DNA from: Glandiceps talaboti
Taxonomy: Eukaryota; Hemichordata; Enteropneusta; Spengelidae
Direction of reading: 5' to 3'
Assembly (NCBI RefSeq): GCF_964340395.1
Contig: NC_135565.1
Span: forward strand, 6,451,642-6,504,141
DNA length: 52,500 nt
Part shown: one piece after another, positions 10,987-22,100 of the stretch
Layout of the letters: each line of letters starts with the position of its first letter
Position numbering within the stretch: position 1 is the stretch's first letter
Notes under the pieces: model-generated
What the model was told of the DNA's origin: nothing
Seen by the model: the letters and a program-made list of their open reading frames with translations, nothing else
Database searches by the model: none
Made by a program: the position numbers and the translations under genes

Positions 10987-11655
10987 AAATATTGTATTTG
11001 AATTTTGGCCGTGTGGCCTCTGGTTACAATAAACAATATGATTTTTTGTGAAAGTTAAATGTCGATAATATCTACTAGGTGTAAATATTTGAATTAATGC
11101 AAATAGGGTGGAACTGTATATTGAATCTATTTGTACAAACATGATTAGCTTCTAAAAATAAATCGTGGATTAATTCTAAAAACTGGGCTCATATGACTCT
11201 CATGTAAACATCCACTTATTATTGGATCATTGGATGTTTACACTCACGGCATAATGCGTTAATTTGGGCAAATAGCGAGTTTGTTCTAGTAAGCTACTAA
11301 TTAATGCAAAGCTGATAAACTCAGATAAGACAGTGATATCACTGAGGTAGGAAAAAGAAAGACAAAACGTACAGTGAGAGGAAACAGTATTTAAAACTTT
11401 ATTTGAAATATACTGAAAATAATATTAGAAATCCGGAAAATCGCGGGAACAAAACTGATTATTTGTCCTTTTCCCTGTGGTTGTAGCTATCATACATGAT
11501 GTACCTCTTAATTGGAAAATGAATTATATGAAACTTTTATGAAATTTGAGGAGGAGGGGCTACGAAAATTCTTGGGTTCATTTTGACCAAAATAATTTCT
11601 CCCCAGGCCCCCCTTCTGTCGTAAGTTCTGACCCCAGCCTGTAGAATCTGGACGG
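10987..11655. other. Upstream intergenic region of the tRNase Z gene
   Basis: No coding exon is visible. A 12-bp inverted repeat, TGTAAACATCCA at 11203-11214 with its complement at 11231-11242, would form a short hairpin. The last 100 bp would be the proximal promoter of the + strand gene. Confidence 0.4.
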
Positions 11656-11663
11656 CTATAAAG
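11656..11663 (+). promoter_or_regulatory. Possible TATA box of the tRNase Z gene
   Basis: CTATAAAG lies about 145 bp before the start codon. A start site about 30 bp downstream (near 11690) would give a 5' UTR of about 115 nt. Many housekeeping genes lack a TATA box, so this may be coincidence. Confidence 0.3.
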
Positions 11664-11804
11664 AGCGCCAACTACGGACATTTCTAGTTGTAGACAAGAA
11701 ATTAATTTGTGCTAACAAACAAATGAAGTGGGTCAAGGGTCAATTCATTCGCCATGTGTTTTTATTTCAAATGATTACATGTACCCAGGATTCGCGGTAG
11801 TTTG

Positions 11805-12049
11805 ATGGCCCATGTTGCAATCATCGGACGAATAATTTTATTCCCTTCGTATAGACGTCTTGGTTCTATTCGGAACGTGTCTACGTCAGTTCCATGCTCA
11901 AACAATCACCCGATTGGTCGTTCAATTCATCGACGGAACACCATGCCTACCACTCCGTTGTGGGGAGCCAGTTATTGTCACCTCCAAGTGGTGGGGTCTG
12001 GCCCCCCTCATTGCCCACCCTCCTTGTTTTTATTTTCAGATGTCATCAA
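11805..12049 (+). CDS. ELAC2: tRNase Z exon 1: mitochondrial presequence and first strand
   Basis: Residues 1-81 plus two bases. The first 46 residues hold at least six arginines and no acidic residue, as in a mitochondrial presequence. The lactamase-like half begins at CHLQVVGSG. An in-frame TGA at 11772 lies upstream of the ATG. A second in-frame ATG at 11943 (Met47) has A at -3, a better context than the first ATG (T at -3). The donor is CATCAA/GTAAGC; the apparent TAA stop at 12051 is intronic. Confidence 0.9.
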
Positions 12050-13122
12050 GTAAGCTACAGTTTGTTTTTTCTTGCATGCCTAAGTGTTTTCAGTTGTATG
12101 GCGGTTTAGCCATTCAGCGCTACAGAGAAGAACATTGCTCTGGTAATCGGCGCTATAGAAATTTGATTGATCGATTGATTGATTGATTGATTGATTGATA
12201 GATAGATAGTCCTGCTTGCAGACGATATAATACTAGTATGTCCAAGCGAAGGGAGGGCGTCCCCAGTTACTCAGTCTGCAAGCAGGACTATGTGGTGCCG
12301 TAGTTCAAAATTTCCATTACTTTCCCCAATGTTTCTTTGATATTACTCGTGCTGGTAAAATTATGTTATTTTCCAATATTTTTCTTCATCCAGCCAGAAA
12401 AATACTCGTGTGACCTAAGGGTTATCACTACTCATCTAGCGACTCGTAGTGACAAAGACCCCTTAGGTCACTCGTATGCTCCTTGGCTGAATGAAGAAAA
12501 ATATTGGGGAATAACATCTGAGAATTTTTTTCTCTGCACACATATAGAGTACTGTTTTGTTGTATGTTCTTTTCAGTCGTCGATATCTGATCAACTGTGG
12601 TGAAGGAACACAACGAGTTATGAATCAACACAGGTATGTAAACCAGTCATAAACATTCCAATGACATAATTTATCAGACATATTGAAAAATGTACCAGAA
12701 CTCCTAGGTGCAATTACGGTATAATAATTGTAGCGTTTGTTGTGATTTTGAGGGTTTTTTGACTGGAAACAATCGCTACAATTCATATAGCATTAACACA
12801 AATAGACGGAAGAGATTCAGATCTGAATCACAAAGTTGGGTGAATGTTTCTGCTAAATTACGCCTTACCTGCCAAAAAAATTCAGAGATTTCCTAACTCC
12901 AACATTAATTATGGAGCCTTCAAGACCCAAAAAATGTTCATAGGTACCCCAATCCTGTCAAAATCAGCAAAAGTAGCAACACATGCAGCATTTTGAAACA
13001 GGTACTGAGGTAGTACGCTTGCATCTCGCTCACGTTTTCAGCGTGGTCTCATCTGTTTGCATTTACATTACAAGAATTGTAGTGTGTGCTTCAGGTTAAA
13101 CATCAGAACCCCCCCCCCCCCC

Positions 13123-13162
<40 letters not shown>

Positions 13163-16100
13163 CAACAAATACTTGAATTATTGCTGCTACAAAACCCACT
13201 TTTATTCAATCAACTGTTCTAACAATGCCAGACCACAAACTGTAGACATGAGATAGGTTGTGTTGTTCAACCCTATCAGGCTTCTTAATGAATGCTGGCT
13301 GATAGCATGAATGTCTGTATATTACAGGCTACACTAATGTTGTATCATAGAAGGCATGCATTCATATTAACATTATAAGTTTTTTTGTAACTTATGTAAG
13401 TATTTTTAACTTGAGTAAAAAAATTGTGCCACTTTAATTATCACAATTAGTAGATTAGTATAATTATTGAGATATATTTGTATAATTTCCATCGCACTTT
13501 TGGAATTGCAAAGTTGCTATTTAGTACTGCAGTATGTGATTTTATAATAGAAATATTTATATATAAAATCTGATAGCTAAAAGCTGCACTAGCTGTAACT
13601 GAACATTTTTTTGAAAATGTTTTGTTAGATAAATAACTTACTCATAATATCGTATCCCTGAGCAGTATTGAATCACACGTGGGTGAATGTAGTTTTTTTT
13701 TCCGCCATTTGACTTTTTCTTTCACATTTGCGACAGTGGCAAATGGGTGATGTGCGCACAGATACAGGATATTGGGCAATAAATTTAATAAAATTGATGG
13801 GGGGGGGGGGGGGGGGGGGGGGGCAAACCCAAAAATCAGCGCCCTCAACACCAATCACTATTTCAACCTGTTATTGTACTAATGGATAAGATTGATCACT
13901 ATGTACATGTACATGTACAGTGTCTATTGGTATTTTAACAATTTTCATTGAAAACATTATGGTTGTCTGATTGAAAAATGATGCTGTACATTTTGTAGTT
14001 ATAAACTGGTGACAGATTCAAAAACAATTAAGGACCACCTATGGATACTATTCTACTAATAAACAGATATTAAAGTCTTTTTATGAGTAATTGACCAACT
14101 GTTAGTGAATACGTGTTTAGTTACTACTACTAGATGAAAAAAGAAATGTCCCAGTTTTGGCTAGTGCAGGTTTAAACATATCTTCTATTACATGTATCAA
14201 GTGTACAATAATTTAATTTTTCATCCAATGATAATTTTATAGGATGAAGATTTCAAGATTAGAAAATGTTTTTATTACAAGTCTCAGCTGGAAAAATATT
14301 GGTGGTCTAGTTGGTAAGAATAATATGTTATGTATATTTTGTAGTTAGTGGTATTATCACTCAAGAAACCTGTGATTCTTTAGCCTAGTGTCTTCCAATT
14401 GCGAGCATATACTGGAGAAGTGTTACTGTTATTGGAATCATGATAGTCAAATGGTTAGAGTAGCCGGCTTGGAATCTTCTGGTTGCAGGTTTGAGCCCCC
14501 ATCGCTACCATGCTGTTTGTTTCTGAATGGCTATAGTCCTTGGGCAAGATTTGAACTATGCTTGTGCCTCAGTCAACCCAACTGTATAATTGGGGACCTG
14601 GTAGGATGTAGGTTACAATGTGAATGTTCTAATCCTATGCGCTTATACAGGCTGCAATGGATTGTATGCTCCCCAGGGAGTTGAAGTACAAAGGATCTTT
14701 GTGTCACTATAGATTTGTGCTAGGAGTAATTTTTGTAAAGTGCTTTGAGCACAGAGTGGGAAAGCGCTGTATAAAAACCAAGATTATATTATTTATTATT
14801 ATAACTACATTATTGTCTGCCAAGCATTAGCAAGTGAGCTAGACTATTGCTTATGTAGGATTGATGAAGACACTAAACCTTCCAGTTGCTAACACATGCT
14901 GGTGAGCTGTTACTGCCAGCCTACATGTGTAGTGTTAGTACTGAGCTAGTCTGGTGTTAGTATAGGACTGGTGCAGGCATTAACTCTTCCAGTTTGTAAC
15001 ATATGCTGGTTAGGTGTTAGTTTCAGTCTGGCAGTATAGCACTAAGCAATACTGGGGTTGGTGCAGACACGAACCCTTCCAGTCGGTAACATATACTGGT
15101 GAGGTGTTAGTGTCAGACCAGTGTTAGCAGTAAGTTAGCCCAGTGTTAATTATAAACATACTGGTAGTGCTGATGCGGACATTAACCTTTCTATACTGGA
15201 GAGATGCCAATATTAGCCCATAACACTATGATATCCATTTGTTAGCTCTGGCCTATATCTTGATGCTGGCTGAGTCAGGAATGGACTCTTGGGCTGTAAT
15301 GTATCACTACCTATACACCAAATTATAGGAATTAAAATAGATAAAAGTGGATACATACTATTACTAATATCCTACATTATTGTTACCATGTTCAGGAAGA
15401 ACACAGAAATTACAAGAAGATTCATACATTGTTGATGGTCCCTTGTTCAGTGAGAACACATACATTACAATAGGGCATAGTACAACTGTTTCATTACAAT
15501 AGAGCATAGTACACCTGTTTCTTTGTTCAATGAGACTACTGATACAATGTAGCACTATTTGCTTGTTTGTATCCATGGATACTATTATGTTATTGTTTTC
15601 ATACAGGTTTGATTTTGACATTGCCTGATATCTGTCACATGTCCTGTTTTCTATATTTCATAATGGATATCCTATGTTCTTTATTCAGGTTTGACATTGA
15701 CTCTACGCGATACTTGTCATTCAAAGAAAGTCAACTACTATGGGCCACCCGGATTGGTGAGAATTTATACAATCTGATTAAAATCCGATGTAGTGCACAC
15801 GTCACAATTTCTTTTTGGTTGTTATGTTTACTGTTGTTTGTTCTTTTGTGAACACTCGTTACATACATCTGACACAATACCATAGGTTTTCCCAATACAA
15901 GCCACACCAGCACGCTGAGTGAATTCACTTAACCAATGAAAATGCGTAATGCATCGGAACATAATGGGTACAGTACTTCAGAGCGCTCTGTTCGAAAAGA
16001 GCATGCACCGTGAGCGCAGACAGCGATATTATCATTATTGTTTGGTGGTTCTCTTCTGTGTTGCAGCCAGCCTTTTAAATGAGTGGGACATAGTGTCCCG

Positions 16101-19100
16101 AGACATTATAAAAAAGACATTTTTCTGGGTCATCATAAAATGATTTGGGACATTATAAAAAAGAGCACCAATAGTGTTGTAGCATAACTACAGTTTTTAA
16201 AAATATTTACCCACATGCTTATCCATGCTAGATATTTGCTGAATGATTATGCAGTTGCCTATCCAAGCCTGTTATCTATGCAATATACACACTCATTTAG
16301 CTGTTCTTATAGGTGTGGTCATGTTGCTAAACATATTTGCACACAATTTTAGTGTGGGTCATCTGTGACCCGTCACTTCCAAAATTGTGGGTCAGGTCAA
16401 AAAAATTGTGTGTTAAATGACCCAAAAACCCCCTCTGGCTGCAACACTGTTTCTTTCTTGAAATTTTGATAGTTGAGTGTTATATTGTCAGACGGATTCT
16501 GGTTGGCTACTTGTAAAAATATGAGATTGGGTTCGGGAAAACCTATTGTGTCAGATGAATGTAATGAGTGCTCACAAAAGAACAAACGACAGTAAAGGTA
16601 ACCGCCAAAAAGAAATCACGCTCGTCGCTGTATACACTACATCGGATTTTAATCAGATTTGAATGCATACAATATTTATTGCTTTTAGCACAAAGTATGC
16701 AGCCTAATTTTTAGTCAAATATTGAAAATATTGTTCCCCTACTTCCTTATGCCATGTGTAGGTTATGATGGTATAAAAGAAAATTTCATGTCATGACATG
16801 TTTTTACATTGCCATGGCATGTTTTAGTAATAATATTTTAAATGGTAATAACTGTGTTTTTATAGTCAGTGTTTATTTCACTCTAATGTGTACACACCAT
16901 CACATGGTAGTCTTTGTCCTGGCAATGTGTGTCATCACAATGTTTATTGACATCACAGTGTGTCCTCACTGTCATCACAATGTGTGTTTATTGTCACCGC
17001 AATGTGTCATCACAATGTGTGTTTATTGTCACCACAATGTGTGTTTATTGTCATCACAATGTGTATTTATTGTCACCGCAATGTGTCATCACAATGTGTG
17101 TTTATTGTCACCACAATGTGTGTTTGATGTCATCACAATGTGTGTGTGATGTCATCACAATGTGTGTTTGATGTCATCACAATGTGTGTTTGATGTCATC
17201 ACAATGTGTGTTTGACGTCATCAGTGATGACGTCAAACACACATTGTGATGACATCAAACACACATTGTGATGACATCAAAAACACATTGTGATGATCAC
17301 AATGTGTTTTTGATGTCATCACACTGTGTGATGTCATCACAATGTGTGTTTGATGTCATCACAATGCGTGTTTGATGTCATCACAATGTGTGTTTGACGT
17401 CATCACAATGTGTTTTTGATGTCATCACAATGTGTGTTTGACGTCATTACAATGTGTTTATGATGTCATCACAGGTATGTTTTTAAAAATGATTTATCAT
17501 CATTTTTTATGTTTGTCTCTCTCTTTATTTTATGCAGTCAGAAGTTTTGTCAGCAGCCAGAGTCTTTGCTGTACTAGACGGAATTGATACAGGTAAGTTT
17601 AGTTTACTTAAATGCATACAAAGCCAACAATTTCATTTTTGTAAACATACAACATGCACATAGTATAACAGAGGATAACATCAATCCTGTGTGCCTCACT
17701 GGATGCAGGGATTGTATGCACCCCAAGAAGTTTATCCTCTTTCTGTCAGGGGTGGGGGTGGGTGTTATTTGTTTATACCCCCAACAAGCTGGGAAAAACG
17801 AAGACTAATGAGTCAATGTATGTATATCAGATAATTGAGAGAATCCAACTCTTGCCAGTAAGATTAAGGTTATAGACCACGATCAACCTAGAAAAAATTA
17901 CAAAATTAACTTTTTGGGGGGAAATGACTTCCAACCGTCTCAGCTATCATTGTATGAAATCCAATTTCATGTAACCCTTCTTAATCATGTGATATGGGAA
18001 CGAATAAAAAACAAAACAATTGCACATGGTTTTTACAACCATTTGCTCATGTCATTATAATATAGCGGAAAGTGTCAAGTACTTGACAGCTTATTAGCAT
18101 ACATTTGATAAAATGTGTCAAGTACTTGTCAACTCATTTACATATACTTGAGTTGCATACTGGGTACAGTGTATCACAAGTACGAGTAACTGATGAAGTG
18201 CTATTATCAAAATGTATCGTAAAAGAAGAGGACGTCCTTCAAGTTCCAGACTAAAAAAGATGGCAAATGATGTAAAAGACGAGCTCAAAAAATCGGACAA
18301 AGGCCCGTACTATCGCCAAGAAGAGCTGTTACGTTCAGGATCAGATCTGGGCACACCAAAGCAGAACATCGGCATTTCGGAAAGCAAAATACCTCAGGAA
18401 AAGACATACAACGAAGAAGAAGGTGCATATTACGGAGGATCAATTCGCTTTATTGATCTCAATATACTTTCAGAACAACTCCAGAAACGAGCAGTATGTG
18501 GCTGTTGTAAAACGGGAATTCTAAACCTCCGTGAGAATCCCGAAACGAGAATGGGATGGGGCTCATATCTGGAGCTTAAATGCTCTAACCCCAAGTGTAT
18601 TACCCCATCTGAACCGTTCCCGTCGTCAACCAAGAATGAGAGGTTTTTTGAAATAAACCGGAAATCGGTTATTGCCGGTAGATGTATTCCCATGCAGTAA
18701 AGTTTGATGTGTATGTTATACTTACTGCTAATTTTTTTCCCACTCTGTGTGTGCTGTTATTTACTTTCCTCATTTATTTACTTTTGCAATTTTTAACTTC
18801 GGTCTGTAAAATGCGCTGAGACGCATGTATAGTACTTTTTTTTTTACAAGAAACAATAAAAAATATTAAGTAACTATTTTCATCAGCCAAATATTAATGA
18901 AAATTAGGAATAGCATTGTTGCAGTAGTTATAGCTAGAGTCAGCCGAGATTCCAGTTTTGTGTTGATTTTGCTTTAGCTTTTCCCATACCACGCCTGGCA
19001 TTTTGCTGGAACAAGATTAGCATTTCCCACAGCGATGTTAAATATGGTAATCATGTTTACATCATACAACTCAACCCGCTGAGTTGGTTCTAATCATGTG

Positions 19101-22100
19101 GTGACACTGATTCTGACATCATCTCTGACTCGCATTGAGAGAAATTCAAAAAAAAAATAGAAGAATTTGCACCTGTTTTCTGGATTTAGCTTCACTAAAG
19201 CAATATGCCATATAAGTGAAAAGCCAGGCGTGATAGGGGAAAAGAAAGAGCAAAGTCCCTGAATGAGTGGATTCTAGGCTGCTAAGCTAGTGTGGGCTTT
19301 GGAGTTCTTTCTATGATCGCAGAATGTTGTATGTACAATGTATGTTATACCATGTACAAGCCAAGTTATTGACTTTGAACAGAAAATATGGATTTTCCTG
19401 GTCATTCTAAATCATGATAACCATGTCTACACACATCACTGGTTCTTCAGTGCTTGAAATATAATAACCATTATTTTTCCCAATTTTGCATATACTATAC
19501 TTGGGTATACTATTCATATTCCCCAATAGTTTTATTTATTCAGCAGAAAAAATTCTTTTGACATAAGGGGTCCGTCCTCTCTACCCATCTAGTAACTTAT
19601 GACAAAGCCCCTTAGGCCACTCATAATTTGTTGGCTGAACAAAGAAAAATATTGTCATAGCAAAGTTTTGTGAAAAGGTTTTAAAAAATAATTGTTATCA
19701 TATCATATGCCAATCAATTTGTTAGTGAAGCATATGTCAGTACAGAGAAGAACACAGTGTTATCTCTGTGGAGAAAAATATGAGAATATTATTTTTTTTT
19801 TAAATACCCATAGGAAGATCTCTTCAGCCTCACTTTTTACCATGTATTCCCTGTGACTTGTAGTTCTTATGTATTACTGATTTTATTTTATCTTTTGGCA
19901 GTTTGCAAAACTTATGATGAACTTCCTATTACCAATGAAACATGTACAATCCAGGCTGTTCCCATATATGGTAAGGACATAATTATTCAAAAATACTGAT
20001 GTTTCTTTTCCCTTATATGATAAGTAAATGATTATTTGCACAGGAACAACTATCACCTTCTGTTTCCTTATATGGTAAAGACATAATTATTCATGTTTCT
20101 TTTCCCCGTATAATAAATGGTAGTTTGCACAGAAAGAAATTTTATATTTCCTTATATGGTAAGGGCATAATTATTCAAAAATACTGATGCTCCTGTTCCC
20201 TTATATGGTAAGTAAATGATTATGCACAGAAACAGTTGTATCTGTTTCCACATATGGTAAGAACATAATTATTCATAAGTACAGATTGTTTCAGTTCCCT
20301 TATATGGTAAAGACATAATAATATGTATTTTCATGTGGTCTTTAGACTTTTTGTGTCCTTGGGTAAACGGTAGGTACAAATGGAACAACATAATTGCATT
20401 ATCATTTGAAAACAGCATCCCATAAACATGATCTTAATGTGCATTGTGTATTTGTATTCTGTGATAAAATTAACTCTAGTCAAAGATAGTATTTAGTGAC
20501 AGACTGTGCCATGTTTAATGATAAACCAAGAATTAGCATACACAACCAAAAAAAACCCTGTTTCTTTGCCGTGGAATCATATTTGTGTTAGTTCTGAACC
20601 TAGTGTGTGAATAATTTATCTAGTATACTTCGGCTAAATCACACGGCTGCCGCCTTCAACTGTTATTTTATACAGGTTACGACATAGACTTGTCATATGA
20701 CCACAGGAGGGCGCTGTATACACTAACATTGAACTTAAACAGCAACACTCCTCATTTAACAATTAAGGATGAGTGGATGGAAATATCAGTATATAGCGCC
20801 CTCTTGTGGTCAAATGGCAAGTCCGATTTGTATACAGGAGCAGCTGACGAAGGCTAAGTGATTTATGCAAAGTATAGGTACTAAATACAATTTTTTTTAC
20901 TCTGAGTTTCAAACTAATACTAAAGATTGTTAGCATTATGTTTATTTTTATTTTGACTCTTAAGAAAAAATACAAGATTTTAGTGCTGTTGGTTTTATTT
21001 CACTAGGAAAGGACGCGGAAATAGTAAAAGGAACACCATTAGGAAGTATACTACAGAGTATGGATGTGGAAGAGAAAGACGACAGTGATGATGAACTGAG
21101 TAGTCCTGGTAAGTACGTGTATATAGTGATACTACTATGGAAATCAGACTATAGGCAAACTAAGATAGACACAAACTAAAACTAGTGTTGATATACTACT
21201 ATGGAAATCAGACTATAGGCAAACTAAGATAGACACAAACTAAAACTAGTGTTGATATACTACTAGGGAAATCAGACTATAGGCAAACTAAGATAGACAC
21301 AAACTAAAACTATTGTTGATATACTACTATAGAAATCAAGCTATAGGCAAACTAAGATAGACACAAACTAAAACTATTGTTGATATACTACTATGGAAAT
21401 CAAGCTATAGGCAAACTAAGATAGACACAAACTAAAACTAGTGTTGATATACTACTAGGGAAATCAGACTATAGGCAAACTAAGATAGACACAAACTAAA
21501 ACTATTGTTGACATACTACTATGGAAATCAAGCTATAGGTAAACTAAGATAGACACAAACTAAAACTATTGTTGATATACTACTATGGAAATCAAGCTAT
21601 AGGCAAACTAAGATAGACACAAACTAAAACTAGTGTTGATATACTACTAGGGAAATCAGACTATAGGCAAACTAAGATAGACAAACTAAAACTAGTGTTT
21701 ATATACTACTAGGGAAATCAGACTATAGGCAAACTAAGATAGACACAAACTAAAACTAGTGTTGATATACTACTAGGGAAATCAGACTATAGGCAAACTA
21801 AGATAGACACAAACTAAAACTAGTGTTGATATACTACTATGGAAGTCAAGCTGTCGGCAAACTAAGATAGACACAAACTAAAACTAGTGTTGATATACTA
21901 CTATGGAAATCAGACTATAGGCAAACTAAGATAGACACAAACTAAAACTAGTGTTGATATACTACTAGGGAAATCAGACTATAGGCAAACTAAGATAGAC
22001 ACAAACTAAAACGTGTTGATATACTACTAGGGAAATCAGACTATAGGCAAACTAAGATAGACACAAACTAAAACTATTGTTGATATACTACTATGGAAAT

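Larger units (their letters stand above)
12050..12576 (+). other. tRNase Z intron 1
   Basis: Starts GTAAGC and ends TTTTCAG. It contains a SINE tail with TTGA repeats, an 84-bp palindromic element and one copy of MITE family C ending 61 bp before exon 2. Confidence 0.85.
12634..14242 (+). other. tRNase Z intron 2
   Basis: Holds a small hairpin element (12726-12783) related to 3967-4061, a C15 run followed by A36 (13109-13159), and a G25 run (13799-13823). ORFs on the minus strand at 13642-13858 are by-products of the G run. Confidence 0.8.
17593..19901 (+). other. tRNase Z intron 5, host of a nested ORF
   Basis: Contains two TGTCAAGTACTTG palindromes (18073-18088, 18117-18132), the single-exon ORF at 18212-18700, and a MITE family C copy at 19508. 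Between 18880 and 19500 no feature is recognised. Confidence 0.8.

Noticed and set aside
10594-11142. Several 110-156-residue ORFs in both strands
   Set aside because: They are translations of AT, GTAT, GT and GTGTCT microsatellites and have no independent coding signal.
11203-11242. TGTAAACATCCA hairpin as a small RNA gene
   Set aside because: A 12-bp stem with a 16-bp loop is too short and common in AT-rich DNA.
11860-12186. 108- and 71-residue ORFs overlapping exon 1
   Set aside because: They are out of frame with the tRNase Z presequence and run past its donor into intron 1.
14430-14520. Possible tRNA gene
   Set aside because: A- and B-box-like segments are present but no cloverleaf with acceptor stem forms, and the sequence continues into a SINE body found elsewhere in the window.
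16793-17171. Cys/His-rich protein of 118 or 85 residues
   Set aside because: It is the minisatellite ATCACAATGTGTG read in frame; the apparent Cys/His pattern follows from the repeat.
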